Source of the DNA: Haloplasma contractile
GTDB lineage: Bacteria > Bacillota_I > Bacilli_A > Haloplasmatales > Haloplasmataceae
Reading direction: 5' to 3'
DNA: 52,492 bases
Assembly (NCBI GenBank): GCA_016841945.1
Contig: JAENYC010000026.1
Location: forward strand, 1-52,492
Shown: piece after piece, positions 24,937 through 34,445 of the stretch
Numbering within the stretch: position 1 is the stretch's first letter
Layout: each line of letters opens with the position of its first letter
Translations under genes and position numbers: made by a program
Notes under the pieces: model-generated
The model's input: the letters and a program-made list of their open reading frames with translations, nothing else
The model's database searches: none
Told to the model about the DNA's origin: nothing

Positions 24937-26298
24937 TCATTCATTTGTTATCTCAGTAATAATTAATTCTTTATCACTTAGATAATAATTAATATATCCA
25001 ATCACTCTATATTTTTCACCTACTTCTAAATACGGTGCATATGTACCTTCAAATATTACAGCATCAATAGACCCTGAATCATCTGATAATGTTAAAAACT
25101 TAGTTCCACTATCATAATCATAATTAAAAGATGTGAGAAATAATACTAAGCAAATATCGTCTCCCTCATTTCCATATTGGATGATATTTGATACAGTGTT
25201 TAAATCAATATCTTCTTCAGTATCTGTTGTCTGTATTGATTCTGTAGTAGTTTCAATTGTAGTCAGTTCACCTGTAGTTGTTTGTTTTACTTCAGTTGTA
25301 GTATCTATCCCTGTATAATGATTGTTCAGTTCATCATTTTGCTGATTTATATAAATAAATCCAAATATGAGTAAAAGAGAGAGAATAATAAGAGATGAAA
25401 ACACAATATAGAAGTTTTTTAATTTATCATTTTTCTTTTTCAAATTATTTATCTCAGTTTTTTTACTTAGGTCATGATGAGATTTTTCTAGTTTAAATTC
25501 TTCTAATTTTTTATTTTCAATTAGCAATTTATTTTGTAAATTCTTTTTATTTTTCTTCAAATCCTCTATTTTTTCATCCTTATATTTTAATCTTTTTTTT
25601 AACTGAGAATTCTCATTCATTATTTTTTCAATATCATATTTATCAAAATTTGACCCTATAGAAACACCATTTGTAAAATCTAGTAATTCATGGTTTGGAA
25701 TATACTGACCTTTAATATGTTTTAATTTTTTATTATCTAATATTTTATTTAATAAATCCTTTTTCTTTCTGATATCTTCTTTAAATAAAAACCGCTTATA
25801 AAATTGCTGTTTAGCTTCATTCGACCATTTAAATGAAATTTTCTCCTCAAAATTTAATTTTGAAATAGATGGAAATATTAGCATGTAATCGATTAAAAAA
25901 TTTTTAATATGAGGAAATTTATTCTCCAATATTAATCTTAAATCATCAACATGTAGTTCTACCTGCCTAGCTGGATTAGATGGTTTTCTTGTTTTATCTT
26001 CAAAAGAAAATGTTCCTAATACATCAACCTTTTTGATATTGGATAAACTCCAATTTTTAACTTCAATTACTTTAAAACCAATATCAGTTTTTGAAGAACA
26101 TAATAAAATATCAGGCTCAAAATTAGAAAACTTAGGATGATAAACAACAAAAATATCTTTAGTTACAATCCTATTAAGAGCGTCAGCAACAATTATTTCA
26201 CCTCTTATTCCTTTTTTTCTTGACTTATAATTAATATTTTGTATATTCAATTTATTTAATTCATTTTCAAATGTTTCATAACCAAATATATATTTCAT
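24937..26298 (-). CDS. Membrane NERD-domain protein with coiled coil and external OB-fold-like domain
   Basis: 453 residues, one membrane segment (about 296-317). N-terminal NERD (nuclease-related) domain with G-I-R-G-E at 30-34 and a PD-(D/E)xK core: Asp63 (E-P-D-I-L-L), Glu79 and Lys81 (I-E-V-K-N-W). A lysine-rich coiled coil (about 222-295) leads to the membrane. Beyond it lie a threonine-rich linker (about 330-358) and a C-terminal beta domain (about 370-453; F-L-T-L-S-D-D-S-G-S-I-D-A-V, G-E-K-Y-R-V-I-G-Y) that looks like an OB fold. The nuclease core would be inside the cell and the OB domain outside. The stop is TGA. Function unknown. Confidence 0.7.
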   Translation of the reverse strand: MKYIFGYETFENELNKLNIQNINYKSRKKGIRGEIIVADALNRIVTKDIFVVYHPKFSNFEPDILLCSSKTDIGFKVIEVKNWSLSNIKKVDVLGTFSFEDKTRKPSNPARQVELHVDDLRLILENKFPHIKNFLIDYMLIFPSISKLNFEEKISFKWSNEAKQQFYKRFLFKEDIRKKKDLLNKILDNKKLKHIKGQYIPNHELLDFTNGVSIGSNFDKYDIEKIMNENSQLKKRLKYKDEKIEDLKKNKKNLQNKLLIENKKLEEFKLEKSHHDLSKKTEINNLKKKNDKLKNFYIVFSSLIILSLLLIFGFIYINQQNDELNNHYTGIDTTTEVKQTTTGELTTIETTTESIQTTDTEEDIDLNTVSNIIQYGNEGDDICLVLFLTSFNYDYDSGTKFLTLSDDSGSIDAVIFEGTYAPYLEVGEKYRVIGYINYYLSDKELIITEITNE

Positions 26299-26411
26299 AT
26301 GTTTATACCTACCATTATGATGGAATTACCTTCCTCTTATACATTATGGTCTAAGTATAGTAAAAATATTTATCAAAAAAAACAGCTACTTTAGTCGTAA
26401 CTGTTATTTGT

Positions 26412-26879
26412 TTATTGACTGTTTTTATTCAAGTTTTTCTTTAACTCTTGATAAGCTTCATTGATAGTTATGAAATCTTCATTATTACCTCCAGTATCAG
26501 GATGTGTTTTTTTAGCCATTTCCCTAAATTGTTTTTTAATTTCATCAACACTAGCATTTGTAGGTAATTCTAATACTTGTAATAATCTTTGATTCGTTGT
26601 ATTTGCTTTAGGCGAAATACTGTCCTTATAATACTTTTTGAAAATTGTTTTGTAATATTCTTCTAACACTTGTTGAAGTGCTATGTCTCTCATATCTACT
26701 AATTGATCTAAATTATATTTAACATGTTCTTTATATGGTTTTTTTAAATCAAAGAACTGCTTCCAAATTAAAGCACATGCTACATCATCTATACCATAGA
26801 TAGCACGTATAATCCTCACTTCTTCTTTTTTTAGTTTTCTAATCATGCGTTTAATTTTGTCGATTTTTTCTTTTTTCAC
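26412..26879 (-). CDS. Small protein with C-terminal J domain
   Basis: 155 residues. A J domain occupies about 97-150: VLELPTNASVDEIKKQF, then the HPD motif in K-K-T-H-P-D-T-G-G and a final helix E-A-Y-Q-E-L. The HPD motif is what stimulates Hsp70 (DnaK) ATPase. The N-terminal 95 residues are basic and helical with no zinc fingers, so this is a specialised J protein rather than housekeeping DnaJ. It is upstream of the NERD gene, separated by 113 bases with a weak hairpin near 26377-26402. Client unknown. Confidence 0.85.
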   Translation of the reverse strand: MKKEKIDKIKRMIRKLKKEEVRIIRAIYGIDDVACALIWKQFFDLKKPYKEHVKYNLDQLVDMRDIALQQVLEEYYKTIFKKYYKDSISPKANTTNQRLLQVLELPTNASVDEIKKQFREMAKKTHPDTGGNNEDFITINEAYQELKKNLNKNSQ

Positions 26880-26915
26880 GCATCATCTTTCCCTTCAAAC
26901 TCATTTTATCAACGA

Positions 26916-27323
26916 TTAATTAGAAATGACTTTAACATACACTTTTCTACTTCTTGGTCCGTCAAATTCACAGAAGTATACGCCTTGCCAAGTTCCTAAT
27001 AATAATTGACTTTCATTAATTATAAATGATTTCTCAACTCCCATAAGCGAAGACTTTATATGTGCATGAGAATTACCTTCAAAATGTCTATAATCACCTA
27101 CAGTAGGGAAAACTTTATTAAGTGACATTATTATATCACGTGAAACATCTGGATCAGTATTTTCATTCACTGTAATACCAGCGGTAGTATGAGGACAATA
27201 TACAATAACACAACCATCTTTTACACCAGATTGTTTAACAGCTTTGTTAATTAAATTTGTAATGTCAATAATTTCTTGTTCCTTATTTGTTTTAATAGAA
27301 TACTGAAATAAATTATTTTTCAT
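26916..27323 (-). CDS. YjbQ/UPF0047 family protein
   Basis: 135 residues, full length. Signatures are C-P-H-T-T-A-G-I-T-V-N-E-N-T-D-P-D-V, D-Y-R-H-F-E-G-N-S-H-A-H-I-K-S-S and G-T-W-Q-G-V-Y-F-C-E-F-D-G-P-R. The family is a trimeric beta-sandwich with conserved histidines. It is often annotated as having weak thiamine-phosphate synthase activity, and its true role is not settled. It stands between the J protein and the VOC gene, with a terminator before it and its own short upstream region. Confidence 0.9.
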   Translation of the reverse strand: MKNNLFQYSIKTNKEQEIIDITNLINKAVKQSGVKDGCVIVYCPHTTAGITVNENTDPDVSRDIIMSLNKVFPTVGDYRHFEGNSHAHIKSSLMGVEKSFIINESQLLLGTWQGVYFCEFDGPRSRKVYVKVISN

Positions 27324-27393
27324 TGTTTAATTATCCTTTCAAAAGATACATCGATTATACCATAACTTAGATATAGCATTAAAGCATGTAAAA

Positions 27394-27417
27394 AAACCAT
27401 TTTATTTAAAATGGTTT
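27394..27417 (-). terminator. Terminator after the VOC gene
   Basis: AAACCATTTTA (27394-27404) pairs with TAAAATGGTTT (27407-27417). On the minus strand the stem is followed by a T-run of at least six. It lies five bases after the VOC stop codon. Confidence 0.85.
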
Positions 27418-27421
27418 AGAA

Positions 27422-27778
27422 CTAAGATAAAAATTTTTGAATCTCTACATGATATCCATTTGGGTCAATCGCAAAAAAGTGATAGATGTTGAACTTGTGA
27501 TTTACAACCGGTTCTTTTTCTATTTTCACACCTTTTTGTAATAGCTTTTTATAAACCTCATCAACATTCTCTGTAAGTATTGTTATTATAGGGCTTTTAC
27601 CACTTATACTAACATCCATATGTTGACAAAATCCTATTCTTCCACCACTAGGAATATCATATATTCTACACAGACCTTGATCTTTATATAAAGGAAGCCC
27701 TAAAATATCATGATAAAATGTGTGAGTTATTTCTAAATCATTTGTCCCTAGAAATACGATTAATCCTTCATAAATCAT
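27422..27778 (-). CDS. VOC-family (glyoxalase/dioxygenase fold) protein
   Basis: 118 residues from the ATG at 27778, which follows TAGGAGG; an in-frame ATG at 27811 precedes the ribosome site and is not used. Two beta-alpha-beta-beta-beta modules are visible: T-H-T-F-Y-H-D-I-L-G-L-P-L-Y at the start of the first, and F-F-A-I-D-P-N-G-Y-H-V-E-I-Q-K-F at the end of the second. His and Glu at typical metal positions (H-V-E-I-Q) remain. Members include glyoxalase, fosfomycin and bleomycin resistance proteins; the substrate cannot be told from sequence. It follows the S41 gene by 44 bases. Confidence 0.85.
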   Translation of the reverse strand: MIYEGLIVFLGTNDLEITHTFYHDILGLPLYKDQGLCRIYDIPSGGRIGFCQHMDVSISGKSPIITILTENVDEVYKKLLQKGVKIEKEPVVNHKFNIYHFFAIDPNGYHVEIQKFLS

Positions 27779-27822
27779 ATTTTTACCTCCTAAATTTTTA
27801 TCCGTTATCATAATAAAACTTA

Positions 27823-30800
27823 TTAGCGTTTACTGATTGTAAATGTTACATTTCTTAATGAATATCCATTCATATCAGGTTGATAAAGTACGATTGTATA
27901 GTTTCCTTCATTAAGGTTTATCTCCTCAGTATATTTTTTATAACTGATGACTAACTCATTATCTTCATTTAACACGTCATATCTCACATGTGCATTATCA
28001 GAATGAAAACGAATGGTGTATAATCCTGATTCACTTATTGTAAAATCAAAGTAGTCTCTATCATAAGAATTGTTTACCTTTGTTGTTACTTGTTCATCAA
28101 GGTTAATGACTATATGATTATCTTCATCACACTCATCAATGATGTGGTTAAATTCTAAATTTAATATACTTTTTTGATGAATATTATGATTAGAAAAAGC
28201 AAAGTAGTATCGTCCTGGCTCTAGTTCAAATATTCTTCTCATGTATAAATCATGATAATGACCATTTGCGTCTATTGTATATAAACTCATGTATTCCCCT
28301 TCAAAAACATAAATCCCTTTTTCTAATATGTCTACATAGTAAATATCTCGATCGTTTTTATAATCTATTGTGATTTGATTTTCTCCTATTGAGAGTTTTC
28401 CAAATTCATTATTTTTAGAAAAATCATCAGGATATAAATCGCTACTTACATCTGAAACACTGGCATTAAAATTGACTATTCCAGTCCCCTTATAAACTCT
28501 TATTGTATATGTTCCTTTAGGAAATAAATAAGTGTAATCATAAAAACTTCTATACTCGTTAATATCTGAATCGAACTTATTTCCTGATGCATCAAAAATT
28601 TGATAGTTTAGATAATTATCAAAGCTTAATGTGATAATTTTATCTTGATTCAATGTGAATTCAAAGATTTCATCATCACTATGATAATCTAACAAAGCAT
28701 GATTTAAATTTTCTCCATTATCTAGATTTATGATTGTTTTTCCATCATTATCATCTTCTAATGATTTTATTATATACTCATAGTCACCTTCAGAATTTTT
28801 AATCGCAACATAATAAGTTCCCTCAGATAATTGTAATTCGTGAAAATAACCTAATAAATTATAAGATTGATCATAGATTTCAACATAAATAATATTACTA
28901 TCACATTCTATCGTATACAAACCTGATTCAGTTAAATTTAACTTAACAACATCTTTATCATTATATCCGTAAGAATTTAATATGAAACTTTCTCCAACAG
29001 ATACTTCTGTATAATTATAATCACCAACTATATCCAAATCTTTATCAATAAAACCTATAGTTATTAACTCATTAGAGTAAATCCCTTTATATTTGTATTT
29101 CGCTTGAAGACTCACCACATAGTTATCTAAATTATCAGGTTTTTCAAAAGAATCAACATAGTTTAATTCAGTAAATACATATTCTTTGACTATCTCATCT
29201 GTATAATAGTTTTTAAATGTTAGAACAAATTCTTCAACTTCAAAGTCTTCATCATCTTCTATACTAAAATTAAAATTTAGAAATTCCGTTAAATTATCAT
29301 AAGTTAATATAGAAGTTTCATCCTCAAGAACATTTCTAAATTCATCAATTTTTTCCCACCAACCTGAATAATAATGTGAATGTAAATCTACATCAATTCC
29401 ACCTTCGATTATTTCTTTACCCTCGTTCATAAATACCATATTACTTGAACTAACTATAATGGCACCATCAGGAAGCACAGTATAGTTAATAGCTGCTGCT
29501 CCACCACTCGTATTTGTTCCCATGATTGGGCCTAAATTCATATCTTTAAAAATTGATGCAAATAAGTTAGCTGCGCTAAATGTAACTTCTGAAGTTCTCA
29601 AATAATAATTATTTTCTATATACTTACTAGTAGCTGACTGATAATACTCGATAACTTCTGTATCAGTTGCAGGATTTAAATATGATATAGGGATTGGTTG
29701 GTCTGTTAGATAGACCAAAACTTCTAACACACCAGCAAGTGAACCACCGGAATTACATGTTAAATCAAAGACGATATCCTCATAATTTCTTGATTCTTCC
29801 ATAATTGGCGCAATTATATCTTTGGTATCTAGTGAAAAAGAATTAATCGTTATAACCATTGTATTATCATCAATACCATATGTAATTTCTTCATTTCTAT
29901 TATAACATTTACAATCAATATAAGTGTCTATATAACCGTTTATTTTTTCATCCTTTAGGTATATGTTTGAATTAACATAATTCTTATTTCTATATCCAGC
30001 TGTTACCAGTGATGTATGTAGGTCATCTCTCCTCAACAAAAATTTATCAATTTGTCTATAGAAAGCATCAACGGTTGTTTGCTTATCAATATTGAAATAT
30101 GATAATTCATCTTGATAACTTCGAACATTATGAAAGTCTTTTAATCCATAAAAATGATCAAAATATAGTGCCAAATACTTTGTAGTATGATTTTTAATAT
30201 GGTTTATATCATATTCATGACTCTCGAATTTGTTTGTTAAGTCTGAAAAATTTGAAAAATTATCAATTAAATATATTTCATCATTCATTTCATATACATT
30301 CATATAAGAACCAGAGAAAAAAAGGTTGGCTAAATAAAGTGGAATATAATAGTCATCTTCATATAATACAATCTCCAAATCATATTGATTTAAATCAATT
30401 TCATAGTCATAATTTTGATTTGGGACATGAAGGTCTACCATTATAATATCTGTTAAATATTCTGACTCCATCCCAACATTTAAAATATCAAAAATATCAA
30501 AATCATTAAAACTGATATTATTAGTGTTTGAATCCATAATTATTTCATATGTGTATTCATCCGATCCAACTATGTCAATATCATCATCAACTAAAATAGT
30601 ATGCGATATATGAAGTGTGTCTGCTTTATCTACATTAAGATCTATGATTCCACCTTTAAGAAATTCTATAAATTCTTCGATATTAACATATGAAATCCCA
30701 ATATCATCTTTATGACTATATGTATTTAAAATTATTCCTTCAATATCATATTCAGTCGCAACATCTACTATTGATAAAACTTTATTAAACACAATTTTTT

Positions 30801-30993
30801 CTGTTTGTATATATTCATTATCATCAGTACTTATTTCTTTGTCCTTAGTACTTGTTACATTATCTTCAGTATCCACTATTGTAGTATCGATTTCAGTTTG
30901 CTCACTGCTATTTTCAACATCCTCCATCATGTGACATCCAGAAAATAAAAACAACATCCCTAAAAATATAATACCTGATATAAATCTCCTCAC
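27823..30993 (-). CDS. Large lipoprotein with S41 protease domain and beta-domain tail
   Basis: 1056 residues. The signal peptide ends in lipobox F-S-G-C (Cys20), giving a surface lipoprotein. After an acidic linker, residues about 270-560 form a C-terminal-processing (S41) protease-like domain: D-L-T-C-N-S-G-G-S-L strand, T-F-S-A-A-N-L-F-A-S with the likely nucleophile serine, G-T-N-T-S-G-G-A and the closing E-G-G-I-D-V-D. The downstream half holds repeated beta domains with S-G-L-Y-T-I motifs, like bacterial pre-peptidase C-terminal (PPC) domains. Probably a cell-surface protease or peptide-binding protein. The catalytic lysine position is not certain. Confidence 0.75.
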   Translation of the reverse strand: MRRFISGIIFLGMLFLFSGCHMMEDVENSSEQTEIDTTIVDTEDNVTSTKDKEISTDDNEYIQTEKIVFNKVLSIVDVATEYDIEGIILNTYSHKDDIGISYVNIEEFIEFLKGGIIDLNVDKADTLHISHTILVDDDIDIVGSDEYTYEIIMDSNTNNISFNDFDIFDILNVGMESEYLTDIIMVDLHVPNQNYDYEIDLNQYDLEIVLYEDDYYIPLYLANLFFSGSYMNVYEMNDEIYLIDNFSNFSDLTNKFESHEYDINHIKNHTTKYLALYFDHFYGLKDFHNVRSYQDELSYFNIDKQTTVDAFYRQIDKFLLRRDDLHTSLVTAGYRNKNYVNSNIYLKDEKINGYIDTYIDCKCYNRNEEITYGIDDNTMVITINSFSLDTKDIIAPIMEESRNYEDIVFDLTCNSGGSLAGVLEVLVYLTDQPIPISYLNPATDTEVIEYYQSATSKYIENNYYLRTSEVTFSAANLFASIFKDMNLGPIMGTNTSGGAAAINYTVLPDGAIIVSSSNMVFMNEGKEIIEGGIDVDLHSHYYSGWWEKIDEFRNVLEDETSILTYDNLTEFLNFNFSIEDDEDFEVEEFVLTFKNYYTDEIVKEYVFTELNYVDSFEKPDNLDNYVVSLQAKYKYKGIYSNELITIGFIDKDLDIVGDYNYTEVSVGESFILNSYGYNDKDVVKLNLTESGLYTIECDSNIIYVEIYDQSYNLLGYFHELQLSEGTYYVAIKNSEGDYEYIIKSLEDDNDGKTIINLDNGENLNHALLDYHSDDEIFEFTLNQDKIITLSFDNYLNYQIFDASGNKFDSDINEYRSFYDYTYLFPKGTYTIRVYKGTGIVNFNASVSDVSSDLYPDDFSKNNEFGKLSIGENQITIDYKNDRDIYYVDILEKGIYVFEGEYMSLYTIDANGHYHDLYMRRIFELEPGRYYFAFSNHNIHQKSILNLEFNHIIDECDEDNHIVINLDEQVTTKVNNSYDRDYFDFTISESGLYTIRFHSDNAHVRYDVLNEDNELVISYKKYTEEINLNEGNYTIVLYQPDMNGYSLRNVTFTISKR

Positions 30994-31219
30994 AACTCAA
31001 TCCTCCCTAATTAATTGTATGATACAATTATAGATTATGCTTATGAACTAATCTCTGATTACCATTTCTCTTCTAAACTACCATTTATAGTTCTATTATA
31101 TATTAAAATAATTACTATTCCTATACTTATGATTTAATCATTACATATTTTTATAAAAGCTTTTACTTATACTTATTATTTCAATTACAATATTTCATGT
31201 TAACTTCTTGATTTTAATA

Positions 31220-31259
31220 AAAAACTCTTGTAGTTTTATCATAAACCACAAGAGTTTTT
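31220..31259 (-). terminator. Strong hairpin terminator upstream of the S41 gene
   Basis: AAAAACTCTTGTAGTTT (31220-31236) pairs with AAACCACAAGAGTTTTT (31243-31259) around six bases. There is one mismatch on the plus strand and only a G-U pair on the minus strand, so it works best for minus-strand transcripts. Ts flank both sides. Confidence 0.8.
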
Positions 31260-31498
31260 CATTGACCAAATAGGGAATAGTCCCCTCATTCTGAACCATT
31301 TAATATAACCTGTGTATACCAACATTTCTAATTTATAACAGTAACACCGTATATACTTTCGATTGCTATGATCAAACTTTACTTCATCTTTTCTTTTTGG
31401 TTTTCACCAGGTTGAAGGTAAAATCACCACCTATTCCGTACTTTTTCTGCAAACCCAAATAGGTCCTGACAAATATTTAATTTTTCATCAGATGACAT
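31239..31498 (-). pseudogene. Broken coding-like frames (possible gene remnant)
   Basis: A 24-codon frame begins with ATG at 31498 (M-S-S-D-E-K-L-N-I-C-Q-D) and stops at TGA 31424. A second frame (31403-31239, 54 codons, no ATG) reads K-P-K-R-K-D-E-V-K-F-D-H-S-N-R and ends in the terminator loop. The two are in different phases. Composition is protein-like, but I recognise no family. Confidence 0.25.
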
Positions 31499-31714
31499 AT
31501 AATAATCATATTACCTTCAAAAGGTTTAACTATAAAAAGTAAAGAATAAATTTTTATAGATTAAATAATTTAAAATTAGGCAGTTTAATGTCATACCTAG
31601 GACCAACGGTGTCTTCTCTTGAGATGGCTTTTAATAGGATATAAGTTGTGATAATTTTTAAAATAAAAGACACCTTTATATATAACGTATTAGCTAATAT
31701 GCAATTGTTCATAT

Positions 31715-33385
31715 TTATAATTTCAGTTTTTCAATCGTCTTAGGTTTACTCAATAGATAACCCTGATAAATATTGCATCCATTTTCTCTTACAAATTCTA
31801 ATTGCTGTTCTGTTTCTATTCCCTCAGATATAACTTTTATTCCTAATAATGAGCATATGTTTATTATACATGTGATAATTCCTTCATCTATATGATTAAT
31901 TTTTATTCCATCTATAAAATTCTTGTCAATTTTCAAAAAATCTATAGGAAAATTCTTTAAGTAACTTAATGAAGAATAACCTTTACCAAAATCATCTAAA
32001 TATACCTTTATTTTTCTTTTTTTAAGTTCCTCTATTTTCCTTTTTGTTGCTTCAATATCTTTGATAAATATTGTCTCTGTAATTTCTATTCCAATATATG
32101 AAGGATTGATACCAATTTCAGATATTATATGATCAATTTTTTCAATAAAATCTACTTCCATGAAAAATAATGGTGAAACATTAACAGTTATATTAAGAGG
32201 GTTTTTTCCATCTTCAAGCCATTGTTTAATTTGCTTACAAGCAATCCTTAATACTAATAAGTCAATTTCTTGAATAATCCCTATTTCTTCCGAAAGAGGA
32301 ATAAAATCATTGGGATATATTAATCCTAATTTGGGATGATTCCATCTAACAAGGGCTTCAAGTCCAAAAATCTCATTTGTTTTAACATATGCTTTAGGTT
32401 GATAATGAACAATAAACTCTTCATTTTTAATAGCAGATTTTAAATCAAATATCTTTTCATATCGATTATTAAATAATGATTCTAAATCATCATTAAATAT
32501 TAGATGTTTATTTTTTCCTTCATTCTTAACTGTATTCAATGCAATATCAGCTTTATTTATTATATGATTTAAACAGTTTCCATGCTTAGGATACATCGCT
32601 ATACCAATACTCGTTGTGATATATATTTGTCTATTAGATAATAAAAATGGTTGCCTAATACTAGTTAATATTTTATGTGTAACTTTATCGACAACATTTT
32701 TATTATATATATCATGCATAATGATTAAAAACAAATCTTCAGAAAGATAAACTACTTTATCATTTTGTCTTAATAAATTTTTTAATCTATTAGCGACTTG
32801 CTTTAGCAATATATTGCCATTTTCATATCCTAAACTATCATTGATTAACTTAAAATCATCTATATCAATTAATAATACAGCATACTTATTATGACTATAT
32901 CTATAATCGTATTCATTAAATATGCACTTCTTATCCTGACATTTAATTGCTTTTTTAATAGGACAAGATTTTGATATAAGATTTTTGTTAGGCAAATTAG
33001 TTACATTATCATAGAAAGTCATTTTTTTTATTAGCTTAACTAATTTTAATTTCTCATTTATTATATCTTGCAACCCAAATATAACGAATATTAAAGCGAT
33101 AATTAAGCATACATACATCGGATTAGAATAATACTTTAAATTTTCATAATATAATTGAATTAAATAATAACTAAGACATATTTCAATAACAATGAATCCA
33201 AATAATAATTTACGATTTATTCTAGTTATTATCAAAATATTAAAACCTATTATAAATAATAAAAATCTAAAGTTATATTTAACTAAATTGATGTTAGAAT
33301 TAAAAACATTAAATATAATTAATAATAATAATTCGAACAACACAAAATAAATTATTTTCTTATTCTTTAAAGAAATTATCTGCAT
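31715..33385 (-). CDS. Membrane protein with degenerate GGDEF and intact EAL domain
   Basis: 556 residues: about four membrane helices (10-105), a GGDEF-like domain (about 122-300) and an EAL domain (about 310-556). The diguanylate-cyclase loop is S-E-D-L-F (215-219) instead of GGDEF, so cyclase activity is unlikely; such domains often bind GTP as a control site. The EAL residues are intact: Glu343 in E-A-L-V-R-W, N in N-V-S-P, E in E-I-T-E-T, D-D-F-G, K in K-I-D-K and E in E-G-I-E-T, so it should degrade c-di-GMP. An insertion with Cys141, 149 and 154 is unusual. It starts 32 bases after mreB and is co-transcribed with it. Confidence 0.9.
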   Translation of the reverse strand: MQIISLKNKKIIYFVLFELLLLIIFNVFNSNINLVKYNFRFLLFIIGFNILIITRINRKLLFGFIVIEICLSYYLIQLYYENLKYYSNPMYVCLIIALIFVIFGLQDIINEKLKLVKLIKKMTFYDNVTNLPNKNLISKSCPIKKAIKCQDKKCIFNEYDYRYSHNKYAVLLIDIDDFKLINDSLGYENGNILLKQVANRLKNLLRQNDKVVYLSEDLFLIIMHDIYNKNVVDKVTHKILTSIRQPFLLSNRQIYITTSIGIAMYPKHGNCLNHIINKADIALNTVKNEGKNKHLIFNDDLESLFNNRYEKIFDLKSAIKNEEFIVHYQPKAYVKTNEIFGLEALVRWNHPKLGLIYPNDFIPLSEEIGIIQEIDLLVLRIACKQIKQWLEDGKNPLNITVNVSPLFFMEVDFIEKIDHIISEIGINPSYIGIEITETIFIKDIEATKRKIEELKKRKIKVYLDDFGKGYSSLSYLKNFPIDFLKIDKNFIDGIKINHIDEGIITCIINICSLLGIKVISEGIETEQQLEFVRENGCNIYQGYLLSKPKTIEKLKL

Positions 33386-33417
33386 ATCTTATCCCCTACA
33401 ACTCAATAATAGTATGA

Positions 33418-34431
33418 CTAATCCAACGGTTTTACTAAATAATTCCCACGATTTTTCAATAAATACTTTGTACCTTCGGCAATTGATGTTAAAGGATTTT
33501 TTATAATATCTACTTGCAAGCCTGTTATAGATTCAAAATACTCTTTAATGCCATCAATGAGCGCGCCACCACCATTTATCACGATACCTCTTTCAAATAT
33601 ATCGGATGATAATTCTGGTTCTAAGTCCTGTAATATTTTTAATGCTCTTGAAGCGATTGCTTTAATAGCTTTTAAAATAACCATACGAACCTCAGACTGT
33701 TTTATTGTTTTTTTATCTGGTAAACTCGTCTTAATGTTTCTACCAGCAAATTTAAATGCTTTATCTTCGTTATAATCATCTCTTAATGTTCCTATATTCA
33801 TTTTAATTTTTTCAGCAGTACGTTCTCCAATTAACATTCCATATTTATTTTTTACATATTTCATTATTTCTTTGTCAATAGAATTACCTGCAATACGAAT
33901 TGAGTCCCAAACAACTAAATCTCCTAATGATAAAACACCAATATCAGTAGAACCACCACCTATATCAATAATCATAGATCCTTTTGCTGTGAATATATCT
34001 ATACCTGCACCGATAGCAGCCGCTTTGATTTCTTGTTCAACAAAAACATCATTAATTTTTAATTCTTTCCCTAATTTTTCTAAAGCCTTTCTCTCAGTTG
34101 TCGTCATTTCAGAAGGGCAACAAATTAATAATGTTGATTTTTTAAAATCAATATTATTAATCTTAATTTTATTTAATATAGATTTTAAGATAACTTTAGT
34201 TGCATTTAAATCAGCGATTGCGCCTCCTTCTAAAGGTTTTACGACCTTAATTTTCCCATGTTCCTTTCCTAACATATCATATGCTGTATGACCAATCGCG
34301 AATGATTTATTAGTTTTACTATCAAAAGCAACGACAGTTGGTTCATTATAAACTATCCCTCTACTACTGACATAAACCAATGTATTTACAGTTCCCAAAT
34401 CTATACCTATTTGATAAATTGACTTTTTCAT
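33418..34431 (-). CDS. mreB: MreB/Mbl-type actin-like protein
   Basis: 337 residues, full length. The actin-fold nucleotide motifs are G-I-D-L-G-T-V-N-T-L-V (phosphate 1), I-I-D-I-G-G-G-S-T-D-I-G (phosphate 2) and V-I-N-G-G-G-A-L-I-D-G-I (adenosine). MreB forms membrane-bound filaments that guide wall synthesis and cell shape. No mreC, mreD, rodA or pbp genes are beside it, so it is likely an additional paralogue. It is instead in a unit with a c-di-GMP phosphodiesterase gene 32 bases downstream. GAGGTGAG precedes the ATG, and a phased repeat array lies directly before that. Confidence 0.93.
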   Translation of the reverse strand: MKKSIYQIGIDLGTVNTLVYVSSRGIVYNEPTVVAFDSKTNKSFAIGHTAYDMLGKEHGKIKVVKPLEGGAIADLNATKVILKSILNKIKINNIDFKKSTLLICCPSEMTTTERKALEKLGKELKINDVFVEQEIKAAAIGAGIDIFTAKGSMIIDIGGGSTDIGVLSLGDLVVWDSIRIAGNSIDKEIMKYVKNKYGMLIGERTAEKIKMNIGTLRDDYNEDKAFKFAGRNIKTSLPDKKTIKQSEVRMVILKAIKAIASRALKILQDLEPELSSDIFERGIVINGGGALIDGIKEYFESITGLQVDIIKNPLTSIAEGTKYLLKNRGNYLVKPLD

Positions 34432-34445
34432 CTATCTCACCTCAT

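Larger units (their letters stand above)
30994..31714 (-). other. 721-bp region with terminator, broken frames and an inverted repeat
   Basis: The longest gene-free stretch of the window. It contains a strong terminator (31220-31259), coding-like frames broken by stops (31239-31498) and an eight-base inverted repeat GGTGTCTT (31608-31615) / AAGACACC (31667-31674) 51 bases apart, just downstream of the EAL gene. I found no clear promoter for the S41 gene and no RNA family I know. Confidence 0.5.

Noticed and set aside
31382-31498. TGA read as tryptophan (Mollicutes code), joining two frames
   Set aside because: In one phase a TGG-TGA pair would continue the frame, but another stop follows within 15 codons, genes elsewhere end in TGA, and Trp is written TGG throughout.
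31608-31674. Inverted repeats as ends of an insertion sequence
   Set aside because: Only eight bases long, 51 bases apart, no transposase and no target duplication.
33872-34291. 139-codon open frame on the plus strand opposite mreB
   Set aside because: It lies wholly antisense to a clear mreB gene, lacks a ribosome site and has a composition expected from a mirrored coding frame.
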